A DNA stretch of 64,000 bases from Sipunculus nudus. Its lineage: Eukaryota > Annelida > Sipuncula > Golfingiida > Sipunculidae. The DNA is taken from contig CM049313.1 of NCBI GenBank assembly GCA_026874595.1, positions 27,154,008-27,218,007 of the forward strand, read 5' to 3'. Position numbers and translations under genes: made by a program. Position 1 is the stretch's first letter. The number at the start of each line of letters is the position of its first letter. Below the pieces are notes generated by a model. The model saw nothing but the letters and a program-made list of their open reading frames with translations. It was not told where the DNA came from and did not search any database. Positions 26,195-39,000 of the stretch are shown one piece after another.

Positions 26195-26237
<43 letters not shown>
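26195..26237. repeat. (AT)n microsatellite in D2
   Basis: About 21 AT repeats at the position homologous to 4630-4688 of D1. Confidence 0.93.
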
Positions 26238-26239
<2 letters not shown>

Positions 26240-27474
26240 CTGATGAAAATAAGCAGGAAATATAAAAAAAGCAGGCAAAGTTACCTTCTATTATGGTACA
26301 TATTTGTGTGATTAATTAAACAATTGTAAGATTATGAAGATGTAATATTTTTGTGTATAAATTAATTATTGCATGAAATATCTTTCTTATTTTTTTTTAA
26401 GTTTCTTGTGTGTGTATACATATAACATGTGTCCCATTTTTTTTCCATTTTTTACAGTTAAATCTCCTAATATACTATTTTACAATACATACATGCAATT
26501 CTCACATATTTTATAATATGATGCTTCACATATATTAAGTTTATTAATTCAGGTCGAATAAAATGTTTAATAAAACTGGAAATAAATTTTAATTTTAAAC
26601 ATTAACTGCTGTGAATTCATTTAAGAGTTTATTTTGATTTCTGTGATAAAGAAAAGGCCTAGACTCCTTAAAGTAGGGTCATGACTTTGATAATTTAATA
26701 TAATTAAAAGAGACCTTGATCTTGTATAAATCCACAAATAGTGAAAATAACACCGAGCATGAATTAGATTTTTCAAGAAGGGTGGTAGAGATGGTTAAAT
26801 TGTTCTGAAAATCAGTGTGAACAAACACCAGGATAAAGTAAATTCACAGATAAATTTGAAAACTGGTGCCCTTAACCATCACCTAAAGATAAAATCAGCT
26901 TAAATACAAGATTTTGTGAACATTACTATTTTTTAGTACTTTCTGCTTTCAAAATTATCACACTTATAACCCTGAAGGTTTGAAAACTTGAACTTTACCT
27001 CAGTGACTTGGTGCCAAAATGAGAACAACTGCTGTATCAATGAGTGGGCATAAATGTTTATAATCACTCAATATTTTTCACTTAGTAATTCTTTACAGCC
27101 CCTTTTATGCACCCCTTTTATGTAACATTTGTTAGATGTAGGACTGTAAACCTAACTGACAATGTTACAATATACAGTGATTAAAAATTGAATTTTGCAT
27201 GATGTTTAATATGTGGTTACATTCATAATAGTAAGCTTTACTTGCATCTCACTCATTCTTAAGTTAAATTTTCTAAAATCAGGGAGTAAAGCCTACAGCT
27301 GAAGGTAAATTAACTTATATCAAGTAACTTTTTCTAAACTGTAGGTATTTTTACTTATTTACCAAAGAGATGGGCTTCATTCTTGTGATTTAAGGATTAA
27401 TTTCTAGGTACTTCCTTGTTTTAGGTAAATTTTACTTGTTTCAAGTGAAAATAACTAATATTTCCTTAGATAAG

Positions 27475-27911
27475 ATAGCATTAGTAAACTAAATGGCAAT
27501 GTAACAGTAGTTGTTAAACAGCTGCTGTAGTTACAAAGTCCTTCTCAAAACCTTGACTGTAAACAATTTACAGCTTTGTGTATAAAAAGAAAGCTTCCTG
27601 CAGTAAATTTATTCATACCTATTTTGGTGCTCTATCATGAAGGTTAAAGATCTGAATCAAAATATTTAAAATGACAGACTGGCTGTCTGTGGACTGTTTT
27701 GGATATACATTCATGAAGAAATAATCGGGCAGTTTGACAAAAGTGTCTTGAGTCAAGAAATTATCAGTGACTTTAATTGGCCCTGAAAAGAAAATGGTCA
27801 GTTTGTTATATTTTGTCTAAAGTCAACATACTGTGTGGATGATTGACTGAGCTCCAAGGATCAACCAAAATTCATTCAGTACATATTGTATTTTTGTATG
27901 TGTTTGTTTAG
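27475..27911 (+). other. Low-repeat sequence upstream of MSH3 exon (intron)
   Basis: No repeat family was recognised. It ends in a pyrimidine-rich stretch and TTTGTTTAG, the acceptor of the MSH3 exon at 27912. The preceding MSH3 exon with the Walker A (P-loop) was not found here or anywhere upstream in the window. Confidence 0.6.
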
Positions 27912-28098
27912 AATGGGAGCATCTGATGAAATATACGGTGGACGCAGTACGTTCATGGTTGAGCTTGAGGAGACAGCTGACATCATAAACATGGCCACCT
28001 CACATTCTCTAGTCATCCTGGATGAACTGGGTAGAGGAACCAGTACACACGATGGTGTGGCCATAGCTCATGCTACACTCAGATACTTTGCCACTGAG
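27912..28098 (+). CDS. MSH3: MSH3 mismatch-repair ATPase, exon carrying the signature motif and Walker B
   Basis: A 187-bp exon bounded by TTTGTTTAG and GTAAATATG, entered in phase 2 and left in phase 0. It encodes 62 full codons starting [18 protein letters not shown], then [16 protein letters not shown] and ending LRYFATE. STFMVEL is the MutS ABC signature region, and LVILDE is the Walker B with its catalytic glutamate. MSH3 pairs with MSH2 as MutS-beta, which recognises insertion/deletion loops in the nucleus. This matches MSH3 rather than MSH2 or MSH6 from my knowledge of the families (the MGASD..Y.G.STFM and TLFVTHYPPV style). The rest of the gene (mismatch-binding domains, Walker A, C-terminal dimer helices) lies outside what I can detect. 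Confidence 0.93.
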
Positions 28099-28187
28099 GT
28101 AAATATGTTTCTCACTTTACAGGCAATATCTCGCTGAGCTCTTGTTGAATATTTAATAAATTTTTAACAGGTTTTGCATAGGTTTTT

Positions 28188-31100
28188 AGCGAACCTGTGA
28201 GCTTATGCAATGGTGCGATGTCGTGAGTCGTCTGTACATTAACCATAGCTATCTCAAAAACGGCTGGTGCTGGCATCACCAAATTTTTTGCAAATTGTCA
28301 GCCATCCAAAAAAATATATCGGATTTTGTTTATTTTTTTCTAACTGCATTTTCTTAGGTTTTATAGGGAAAAAGCTAAAAAAAGCTTTAAAAATCTTCTT
28401 CTCTGAAACTGTCCAGCCAAATAGTCCAATATTTCACAGAAATGATCCCTGGAACAATCTTTCTCAAGTTTGTTCAAATGGTTCCAGTTCGGAGATATTT
28501 GGCTGAGTTACAGGAGGTTGAACTTTGTTAACTGTGCAAAAAAGCATATTAAAATTACAATCTCAGAAACGGCTGGAGCTATCATCACCAAATTTTATGC
28601 CAATGTTGGTCACAAAGGTCATATCTAAAATTGAGGTATTGGTGGCGCCACCTGCATTGGCCTTTTTTGTTACGGGGTCATTAGCGCCTGTATCACACTG
28701 AGGACTACAAAAAACTTCTTCTCTGAAACCATATGGCCAAAATGTTAAATATCACACAGAAATGATCCTAGGGTAGTGCTTTCTGAAGTTTGTTCAAATG
28801 GTCTCATTTCAGTGACTTTTGGCTAAGTTATAGGAAGCTGAATTTAGTCATATGCCATGACAGCCCATTTTAGCTCAGTGGCTACAAAGATCTTCTTCTC
28901 AAAAACCACTGGGCTAAATTCTTAAATCTCACACATTAATTATCCTCAGATGTTGATAATTCAAGTTTGTTCAAATGGTTTTGATTCAGTGCTTTTTGGC
29001 TGAGTTACGGGAAGCTGAACTTAGCCAGTTTGCTGTGTCTTCCTATATGAGTTATAAACTTGCGAAAAGTTTTTCGACTGATGCCACTGATGCCAGTTTG
29101 TTAAATATTTTACAAGAATAATCCCTACATAAATTCTTATAATAATTGTCATTAATGGTTCCACATGAATGATTTTGGCTGAATTATGGAGATTGAATTG
29201 AGTCATTTTACCATTTATGTGCTGTGTAGTGCAGTTACATCTAGCCTGGCACCAGTTTATAAGCATCTATTACATCATGCCACTGGACATTTAGATTTCA
29301 GGTTATATTTGGTTAATATTGACAAAAAATTTTTTTTGAAAGCTTTTAAAATATTCAGATTTATGATTTAAGTTATTCATCATACGAGGCAATGTTACAA
29401 TCATGGATATTCAGCTCTCTGTGGCTATATGAAGACAACTGTACCTGGATTATAAATTATTGGTATCCCTACTCAACTTAATTCAAGAATTTGCCATCAG
29501 TGATATATATCTGTATTTTAATTTTGCATTCAGTATGCATCCATAATAATTTTACATATATTCCTGATTTCTTTTTTTATAAAAAGTCAACTGAAAAGCA
29601 TTTTGTTTTGGGAAAATAAATTTCAAAGTTATTTCAAGTAGGGATCACTTTTGTGTACAGATGGCAGCACTTGGTTTACCACTGGCAGATTGCCAGTGCC
29701 TTGATGTTGGCCATTGGCCAAGATGATGTCAGCTCTATAAATAGTTTTGGCACAGTGCCAGGATTGGAAGAAGTGCAGCCAGGTATAGGTCAAGAGTTCA
29801 CTCAGTGCAGTAGCTGCATTCTATTTATAGCTTTGGCAGACTGCTCACTGCATCATATTTGGCACCAAAGTTCAGCCTGAATCTATTTATAGCTTTGGCA
29901 GACTGCCAACTGTGTCAGATTATGCAAGAGGTCAAGAGTTCACTCAGAGCAGCCAGGTACAGGTAAAAAATTTACTCAGTCTAGCCAGTTGCAGGTCAAG
30001 AGTTCACTCAGTGCAGTAGCTTGAGGCAGCAATTTGTCACAGGTCACCTAAGCCTTGTCAGCCCAGTGCATCAAACTCTGTGGAAATTTGATGTATTGGA
30101 CTGATACCTGTCTATGCGTCTTTGATGGTATTCTCATTTACAAGACAGATGGTGCCACCTACATTGACTTTCACACTGTGTATGTACCTGCTTATTTCAC
30201 AGGAGGGGTTTGACATATCAGTCTGACATTGGGCATATGTATATATCTCTTCGTTGTATATAAGACTGATGAGGCCAGCTACAATCATTGTATCCGCTAA
30301 AACAGAGTTTTGCGCAATTTTGCACAAATGTAGCCCTTGGAAATCTTTATAACATACACTAAAAATGGTGGCGCCACCTGCAACAATCATTGCACAGCGT
30401 CCGACTGTTCATCTGCCTTGTGGTAAAAACACATATATCTCTGCATTGGTTGGACTTACCCACCTGAAATTTTGCAGTGTATACATCCTGGACAGCTTTC
30501 TTGATTTTATGACAGGTGGGCCACCTACATTCACGTTTTAGCTACAGACATCCAAGCTCATATCTCAGGAAGCGTTTGTCCAGTTGGGCCAAAATTTTGC
30601 ATGTTTATAGATCTCACTTAGCAAAACTGGTGGTGCCACCTGCAATCATATTTGCACAGCATCGGTCTATTTGTTTGCCTTGGCATAAAATCACTCATAT
30701 CTCGGCAGTGGTTTGACATATCTGTCTAAAATTTTGCAGGTTTATACATTTTGGATAGCTTTCTGGATTTTGTGGCAGGTGGCGCCACCTACATTTATGT
30801 ATGGGCTGCAGATATTAAGGCATATCTCAGGACTGGTTTGACATATCCCGCTGAAATTTTGCATGTGTATAGATCTCCCATAGCTCTTTATCATACGCAA
30901 AACTGGTGTCGCCACCTGCCACCATTTTTGCACAGCGTCCATCTGTTCATCTGCCTTGGGATAAAATCACTCATATCTCGGCAGTGGTTTGACTTATCCA
31001 CCTGAAATTTTGCATGTGTATACATCCTTGACAGCTTTCTTGTTTTATGACAGGTGGCGCCACCTACATTCAAATTTACGCTGCAGACATTCAAGCTCAT

Positions 31101-31967
31101 ATCTCAGGAACCATTTGAACGATTTGGAAAAATTTTTGCATGTTTATAGATTTCACATAGCTCTTAATCATACGCAAAACTGGTGGTGCCACCTGCAATC
31201 ATTTTTGCACAGCATCCGTCTTTTTGTTTGCCGTGGCATAAAATCACTCATATCTCGGCAGTGGTTTGACATATCTCTCTAAAATTTTGCAGGTTTAAAC
31301 ATCTTGGAAAGCTTTCTGGATTTTGTGGCAGGTGGCGCCACCTACATTTATGTATACGCTGCAGACATTCAGGCTTATATCTCAGGACTGGTTTGACATA
31401 TCCCCCTGAAATTTTGCATGTGTATAGATCTCACATAGCTCTTAATCATACACAAAATTGGTGGCGCCACCTGCCACCATTTTTGCATAGCACCCGTCTG
31501 TTTTTCTGCCATGGGCTAAAATCACTCGTATCTCAGTAGTGGTTTGACTTATCTGCCTAAAATTATGCATGTTTATACATCTTGGACAGCTTTCTGGATT
31601 TTGGGGTAGAAGGCGCAACCTACATACACATATCGGCTGCAGACATCCAGGCTATTATGCAACACACCTCACTCTATTTCCCCTTGCCACTCAATCCATG
31701 CCTCACTTCACCTTTCCTACTCTGATTTTGGCGGATGCACGTAGTCGCTTGTTGACTACCCATATTCTAGTTTTTGTGTTGTGTGCACCCATGCCAGAAT
31801 TGAAGCAGTGATGTTTGTTTAATTGTTTCTTGTTCTAAGTGTTTAGTACTTGCATTGTTCATATATACATGTTACACATGTTCTTGAAAAGTAATGGTCC
31901 AGCATTGAAGCATTATACCTGGTGTAATCTCATTGCACAGGTTCGCATTAGGCCTGTAGGCCTTGTT
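28188..31967 (+). mobile_element. Family A Helentron-like element with nested C
   Basis: The 5' end is GTTTTTAGCGAACCTGTGAG; the 3' end is CACAGGTTCGCATTAGGCCT, GTAGGCCTTGTT. The interior follows the other A copies, including the CACTCAGTGCAG zone at 29.77-30.02 kb. A family C element occupies 30290-31770, leaving about 2.3 kb of A proper. Confidence 0.68.
30290..31770 (+). mobile_element. Family C Helentron-like element, nested in A (1.48 kb)
   Basis: It starts GTATCCGCTAAAACAGAGTT and ends ACTCTGATTTTGGCGGATGC, followed by the hairpin GTAGTCGCTTGTTGACTAC, CCATATTCTAG. It sits in the T5 tract of the family A phrase CAATCATTTTTGTGTTGTG, which is uninterrupted at 8068-8072 and 15266-15270. 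The interior is dimeric ~150-bp units alternating TCATATCTCGGCAGTGG-type and TCATATCTCAGGAACC-type halves, each with a GGTGGCGCCACC block. Confidence 0.68.
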
Positions 31968-32152
31968 TTGGAAGAACTGGAAATAAATGTGCAATGTATT
32001 TATTTGCCACTGAACAGTAAAGAGTTAATATGATAAATATACAGCTCAATTAAGTAATGTGCAGTGCCCTAAGCCCCAAGAATGAACCATCAATACTGCT
32101 CATCTAGAGCCAGGATTCTTAGCATACTTCCTGTCTCTGGTTACTTATTTTT
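31968..32152. other. Intron spacer
   Basis: About 185 bp between two family A copies. No feature was recognised. Confidence 0.5.
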
Positions 32153-35100
32153 AGCGAACCTGTGAGCTTGTGCGATGGTGTGGTGTCTTTCGGCATCCGG
32201 CATCTGTCGTCTTTATGTTAACCCATACTATCTTGAAAACGGCAAGAGTTAGAATCTTGAAATTTTATGCAAAAATTTAGTCATCTAAAAAACTCTATCG
32301 GATTTTGCTTATTTTTTGGCTAACTGCATTTTCATAGACTTTATAGGGAAAAAGCTGAAAAAACTTTAAAAATCTTCTTCTCTGAAACTGTTCAGCCAAA
32401 TTGTCCAATGTTTCAAAGAAATTTTCCCTGGAACAATCTCTCTCGAGTATGTTCTAATGGTTTAAGTTCAGTGATTTTTGGCCGAGTTACAGCTAGTTAA
32501 ACTTAGTCATCTGTCCAGAAAAGCATACAAAAATAACAATCTTAGAAACTGCTGAAGCTATCGTCATCAAATTTTATGCCAATGTTAGTTACATGAGTCA
32601 TATCTGAAATTCAGGTATTGGTGACGCCACCTGCATCGGCCTTTTTTGTACGGGGGTCATCAGTGCCCGTATCATACTGACTGCTACAAAAAACTTCTTC
32701 TCTGAAACCATATGGCCAAATTGTTTAATATCGCACAGAATTGATACTAGGGTAGTGCTTTCTGAAGTTTTAATCAAATGGTCTCAGTTCAGTGACTTTT
32801 GGCTGAGTTATGGGAAGCTGAATTTAGTCATATGCCATAACAGCCCATTTTAGCTCAGTGGCTACAAAGATCTTCTCCTCAAAAACCACTGGGCCAAATT
32901 CTTAAATCTCACACATTAATTATCCTTAGATGTTGATAATTCAAGTTTGTTCAAATGGTTTTGGTTCAGTGATTTTTGGCTGAGTTATGGGAAGCTTAAC
33001 TTATCCATTTTGCTGTATTTTCCCATATGAGTTATAAACCTGCAAAACGTTTTTTTGACTGACGCCACTGAGGCCAATTTGTTTAATATTTTACAAGAAT
33101 AATCCCCTGAATAATTCCTATAATAATTGTCTTTTTGGTTCCAAAGAATGAACTTTGGCTGAATTATAAAGATTGAATTGAGTCATTTTACCATATATGT
33201 TAGCTGTGTGAAGCAGAAACATCTGGCCTGGAACCAGTTTATCAGCATCCATTACATCATGCCTCTTGACATTTAGATTTCAGGTAATCTATGGTTAATA
33301 TTGACAAGAATGTTTTTTAAAAACTTTAAAAAAATGTAGATTTATGATTTTAGATATTCCTCATGCCAGGCAATGTTTACAATCACAGGTATACGTTAAC
33401 CCATACTATTTCGAAAATGACTGGAGCTAGCATCATGAAATTTAATGCAAAAAATTAGCCATCTAAAAAAATCTGCATTTTTTCAAATTTTATAGAGAAA
33501 AAGCTAAAAACCTTTAAAAATCTTCTCCTCTGAAACAGTCAAGCCAATTTGCTCAATATTTCACAGAAATAATCTGTTATACCATCTCTCTCTAGTTTGT
33601 TCAAATGGTTAAAGTTTGGTGAATTTTGGCCGAATTATAGGAAGTTGAACCTAGTCATCTGTCCAAAAAAGCATACTAAAATGAGCTATCATCACCAAAT
33701 TTTATGCCAGTGTTGGTCACATGAGTCATATATGAAATTCAGGTATTGGTGGCGCCACCTGCATTGACCCTTTTTTGTACAGGGTCATTGGTCATCTGTA
33801 TGTTAACCCATAATTTCTCAGGAATAGCAGGAGCTACCATCCCCAGATTTGATGCAATCATCTGTCACATATCAAATGTTGTGGGATTCAGCTTATTTTT
33901 TTGCTATCTTCATTCACTTAGATTTTTATAGGGGAAAAGCTGAAAAACCTTTAAAAAATCTTCTTGTAAACAGTCCAGCCAAATTGTTAATATTTTACAG
34001 AAATGATCCCAGAGGCAAGCCCCCTCAAGTTTGTTCAAATGGTTTGCATTTGATGAATTTTAGTGGAGTTAAACGAATCTGAACAGTCATTTGGCCAAGT
34101 AAGCATACTGACATAGTTATCTCTGAAATGACAGAAGCTAGCATTACCAAGTATTGTGCAAATGTTGGTCACATGACTCATATTTGAAGTCGCAGATTTT
34201 GTGGTGCCACCTTCATTGACCTATTTTTTAGCAAACCTGTGAGCTTATGCGATGGTGTGGCGGCGTCCGGCGTCTGTACATTAACCCATACTATCTTGAA
34301 AATGGCAAGAGGTAGCATCACGAACTTTTATGCAAAAAATTAGTCATCTAAAAAACTGTATCGGATTTTGCTTATATTTTGACTAACTGCATTTTCTTAG
34401 ATTTTATAGGGAAAAAGCTAAAAAAGCTTTAAAAATCTTCTTCTCTGAAACTGTTCAGCCAAATTGTCCAATATTTCACAATAATGATTCCTGGAATAAT
34501 CTTTCTCAAGTTTGTTCGAATGGTTTAAGTTCGGTGATTTTTGGTCGAGTTACAGGAAGTTGAACTTAGTCATCTGTCCATAAAAGCATACTAAAATTAC
34601 AATCTCAGAAACGGCTGGAGCTATCATCATCAAATTTTATGCCAATGTTGTTCACATGAGACATATCTGAAATTGAGGTATTGGTGGCGCCACCTGCATC
34701 GACCTTTTTTGTACGGGGGTCATCAGTGCCCGTATCATACTGACTGCTACAAAAAACTTCTTCTCTGAAACCATATGGCCAAATTTTTTAAATATCGCAC
34801 AGAATTGATCCTAGGGTAGTGCTTTCTGAAGTTTTAATCAAATGGTCTCAGTTCAGTGACTTTTGGCTGAGTTATGGGAAGCTGAATTTAGTCATATGCC
34901 ATAACAGCCCATTTTAGCTCAGTGGCTACAAAGATCTTCTTCTCAAAAACCACTGGGCCAAATTCTTAAATCTCACATATTAATTATCCTTAGATGTTGA
35001 TAATTCAAGTTGGTTCAAATGGTTTTGGTTCATTGATTTTGGCTGAGTTATGGGAAGCTTAACTTATCCATTTTGCTGTATTTTCCCATATGAGTTATAA

Positions 35101-36300
35101 ACCTGCAAAACGTTTTTTTGACTGACGCCACTGAGGCCAATTTGTTTAATATTTTACAAGAATAATCCCCTGAATAATTCTTATAATAATTGTCTTTTTG
35201 GTTCCAAAGAATGAACTTTGGCTGAATTATAAAGATTGAATTGAGTCATTTTACCATATATGTTAGCTGTGTGAAGCAGAAACATCTGGCCTGGAACCAG
35301 TTTATCAGCATCCATTACATCATGCCTCTTGACATTTAGATTTCAGGTAATCTATGGTTAATATTGACAAGAATGTTTTTTAAAAACTTTAAAAAAATGT
35401 AGATTTATGATTTTAGATATTCCTCATGCCAGGCAATGTTTACAATCACAGGTATACGTTAACCCATACTATTTCGAAAATGACTGGAGCTAGCATCATG
35501 AAATTTAATGCAAAAAATTAGCCATCTAAAAAATCTGCATTTTTTCAGATTTTATAGAGAAAAAGCTAAAAACCTTTAAAAATCTTCTCCTCTGAAACAG
35601 TCAAGCCAATTTGCTCAATATTTCACAGAAATAATCTGTTATACCATCTCTCTCTAGTTTGTTCAAATGGTTAAAGTTTGGTGAATTTTGGCCGAATTAT
35701 AGGAAGTTGAACCTAGTCATCTGTCCAAAAAAGCATACTAAAATGACAATCTCAGAAACGGCCGGAGCTGTGATCACCAAATTTTCTGCCAGTGTTGGTC
35801 ACATGAGCCATATATGAAATTCAGGTATTGGTGGCCACCTGCATTGACCTTTTTTTGTACCGGGGTCATTGGTCATCTGTACATTAACCCATAATTTCTC
35901 AGAATAGCAGGAACTACCATCCCCAGATTTTATGCAATAATCTGTCATATATCAAATGTTGTGGGATTCAGCTTATTTATGAAAAAAACTGCATCTTTTA
36001 TTATTCTAGATAAAAAGTTTATGAATATGTCAGCCTGAAAAATGCATTTTAGCCAAAGTCTTTCAGTATGTGTAAACAGATTTGCCAACAGGCTAAGATT
36101 GTGTCTGTATATTTAAATAGGTTAAGAAACTGCCAACTGTTTCAGATTTGGCAACAGATCAAGAGTTCATTCAGTGCAGCCAGATATAGGTCAAGAGTTC
36201 AGTCAGTGCAGCCAAGCACAAGGCATGTGATCCCCTCATGGGTGACATGTGAACACCTCATGGGCATCATGTGATCACCTCATGGGTGTCATGCCTCTCA
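32153..36300 (+). repeat. 2.08-kb direct tandem duplication of a family A 5' half
   Basis: 32153-34229 and 34230-about 36300 are near identical over long stretches. For example, the segment from AGAAACATCTGGCCTGGAAC to ATTGACAAGAATG occurs at about 33215 and 35275. Each unit starts with a family A 5' end, suggesting end-bypass or unequal exchange. Confidence 0.75.
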
Positions 36301-37679
36301 GGGCTGCATGTGGAGCCAATCTATTTATAGCTTTGGCAGACTGCCAACTGTATCAGATTAGGCAACAGGTCAAGAGTTCACTCAGTACAGCCAGGTACGG
36401 GTCAAAAGTTCACCCAGTCTAGCCAGGTGCAGGTCATGAGTTCACTCAGTGCAGTAGCTTGAGCCAGTAATTTGTCACAGTTCACTCGGGGCAACTGCCT
36501 TTCTCACCTAAGCCTGGTCAGCCCCATGCATCAGACTTAAGGTAAGTTTGATGTATTGGCCTAATAATTTGACCTGTCTATGCGTCTTTGATGGGTTTCT
36601 CATTCACAAGACAGGTGTCACCACCTACAATGACTTTTGCACAGTGTGTGACTTTTGTGCCTGCTTATTTCTATAGAGGAATTTGATATATCATCCTGAA
36701 ATTGGGCATATTTATACCTATCGAATAGCTTCGTCTTATACAAGACTGGTGGTGCCACCTACCTAATTTTTGCACAGTGTGTGTCCCTGCTTATTTCTCA
36801 GGAGGGGTTTGATATATCAGTCCGAACTTGGGCATATGTATATATCTCTGATAGCTTCGTTGTATACAAGACTGGTGGTGCCAGCTACAATCATTTTTAG
36901 CTCAGTTGACTGTAAGTCAACTGAGGTGTAGGAATGGCGCTTTGTCCGTCGTCCATACGGATATCCGGCCATCCATTAGCAGGGCACAAATCGTAACAGC
37001 TGGTCCTAGAAATTTCTAAGTTATAATCCAGGGAGGTCAATAAAAAATCTCCTTGGAAACCTGAAATTAGGTCACTGTGACCTATATCCTTTGAGCTACG
37101 GGGCTTGAAAGTACCCCCCAGAATAGTAAAAAATTTAATACAAAACCTCCAATATCTTGATAATTAATGCATGGTTTATAATGAATCTTGCCTTGAATAT
37201 TGACCATGACTAGTTTTGTCAGTTCCTGAAAAGTGGAGACATCCAGGCATCTGGCAATCCATAAACAGGGCACAAATCGTAACGGCTGGTCCTAGAAACT
37301 TCTAAGTAAAGATCCAGGGAGGTCAATAAAAAATCTCCTTGGAAACCTCAAATTTGGTCACTGCTACCTATATCCATCAAGCTATGGGGCTTGAAAGTAC
37401 CCCTCGGAATAGTAAAAAATTTGATACAAAACCTCCAATATCTTGATAATGAATGCATGGTTTGTCATGAATCTTGCCTTGAATATTGACCATGACTAGT
37501 TTTGTCAGTTCCTGAAATGTGGTGGCGCCACCTGTATTTTTTCCTATTTTAATGAATATTTTTCTATTTATTTACTATAAAATGACAACAATCATGTCAT
37601 TTTCTCAGCTATGATTACATCTGGTGTCCCAAAACCTGGTGTGTTTATTGATCACTAGTGGATACCCTATACTAATCAT

Positions 37680-37733
37680 CCTGTCTGTCTGTCTGTTTGT
37701 ATGTCTGTCTGTCTGTCAATCCGTCCATCCACA
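37680..37733. repeat. (GTCT)n microsatellite
   Basis: CTGTCTGTCTGTCTGTTTGT and continuation. The homologous B copy has the same at about 49458-49500. Confidence 0.85.
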
Positions 37734-37839
37734 CAAATATGTTTCCAGACGATTACTGCAGGTTGGATTGGCACATGGATTTCAAACTTGACTTACACAT
37801 GGCCCACCACTAAAGCAAGAACCTATATGATTTTGGGGT

Positions 37840-38660
37840 CATGAGGTCAATGGTCAAGGTCACAGGACTCACTTTATTAAAAAGATTATGGCTGCATTTC
37901 TGCTCCTTTTCATCCCAAACTTTCCATCTTGCACATTTAGCTGACTTGCCAGTATGGGGAGAACATAAATTAATTTGGGGTCAAAGGTCAAGGTCACAGA
38001 GGCCATCTGTTCACAAATTAGTTTTCAGATGATGTCTCCAGTTTAGTTTGACATATTGGTTTCAAACTTAACTTATAAATGGCCCACCACTAGAGTAAGA
38101 ACTATGTTGATTTTGAGGTCAAAGGTCAAGGTCACAGGACCCATTTTTTTAAAAGGAATGTGAATGCATTTAAAGCCAAACGTTTCATCACAAACCTTCT
38201 ATCTTCAAGATATTGCTAACCTGCCACTAGGGGAAGATTCTGTTTGATTTTTAGGTCATAGGTCAAGGTCACAGGGCCCATCCATTCACAAATTAGTTTA
38301 TGGATAATAATTCTGCTTTGGATAGACAGACTGGCTTCAAACTTGACTTAATAATGACCAGCCATATAAGTATATTCATTTTGATTTTCAGGGTCCAATG
38401 ATCTAAGTTAAAGGTCACAGAAGCCACATCTTTAAAAAGATTGTAGATGCACTGTAAATCAAACTTTTTATCCTGAACTTTCCAACTTTCACACATGGCT
38501 AACTTGCCCAAACTGAGGAAACCTGTAGAATTTGAGGTTATCTGGTCAGAGGTTAAGGTCACTTTTAAAAGAATGTTACAATAATCCTAATGCTGCAAGT
38601 TCAAGGATATTAAATTCTAAGATTTTTTGGTCACAAGGTCATTGGTTAAGGTCACACTGC
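37840..38660 (+). repeat. ~140-bp tandem units, many carrying AGGTCA direct repeats
   Basis: Motifs GAGGTCAATGGTCAAGGTCA (37849), GGGGTCAAAGGTCAAGGTCA (37976), GAGGTCAAAGGTCAAGGTCA (38115) and TAGGTCATAGGTCAAGGTCA (38252) recur, with degenerate forms near 38390, 38542 and 38630. AGGTCAAAGGTCA has the DR1 nuclear-receptor layout and TCAAGGTCA the extended half-site used by ERR/NR5A receptors. Function is not shown. Confidence 0.7.
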
Positions 38661-39000
38661 AGGACCGTCATTCTGAAAAATTTCTTTAAAAATATCCTCA
38701 TAGACAAATTCAGCTAAACGTCGAGACCCATGGGTCCCTAGTTGTGTTGTGTGCACCCATGCCAGAATTTCAGCAGTGATGTTTGTGTAATTGTTTCTTA
38801 TTCAAAATGTTTATTACCTGCATTGTTCATATACATGAGAAAAAATGGTCCAGCATTAAAGCATTATACCTGGTGTATTTCCCAATGCAGGTTAGCATTA
38901 GGCCTGTAGGCCTTGTTGATAACTTTTCCTAAAAAATTTGCTGAGCTTTCTGGCATGCCTCATACCCTGTGTTATACAGTATCAACTGGACAAAAAAATA

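Larger units (their letters stand above)
17950..27474. mobile_element. D2: second copy of the CACTG-ended element, expanded by insertions
   Basis: It begins CACTGCCAAAAATCACTTTC like D1 and follows it collinearly to 27474 (homologue of D1 about 5943). The last ~18 bp of the right terminal repeat are missing. D2 is twice as long mainly because it received a Harbinger-like MITE (19943-20550), a family B element (21454-24216) and a long-TIR element (25053-25709). D1 gives the uninterrupted sequence at all three positions. About 200 extra bases also lie near 18900-19110. No transposase domain was seen. Confidence 0.75.
36899..38741 (+). mobile_element. Family B Helentron-like element with AGGTCA-rich array
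   Basis: It starts TTTTTAGCTCAGTTGACTGT and ends GACCCATGGGTCCCTAG after the degraded CAGCTAAACGTC. It is inserted in the same T5 tract of family A (CAATCATTTTT / GTGTTGTG) that family C entered at 30290. The interior has two ~310-bp units (36.96-37.56 kb), a (GTCT)n stretch near 37680-37725, then ~140-bp units, many with GAGGTCAAAGGTCAAGGTCA-like runs. It is homologous end to end with 48940-50504. Confidence 0.68.
32153..38917 (+). mobile_element. Family A Helentron-like element with internal duplication and nested B
   Basis: The 5' end TTTTTAGCGAACCTGTGAGC is at 32153 and appears again at 34230. The 3' end is GCATTAGGCCTGTAGGCCTT at 38892-38917. The 5' portion is duplicated head to tail with a period near 2.08 kb. 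A family B element fills 36899-38741. Confidence 0.65.

Noticed and set aside
1321-27474. Segmental duplication of 1.3-6 kb and 18-27 kb
   Set aside because: The copies begin at the same CACTGCC terminus. D1 has inverted ends and a CTCT duplication inside another repeat, which fits transposition better. Only D2's missing right end leaves some doubt.
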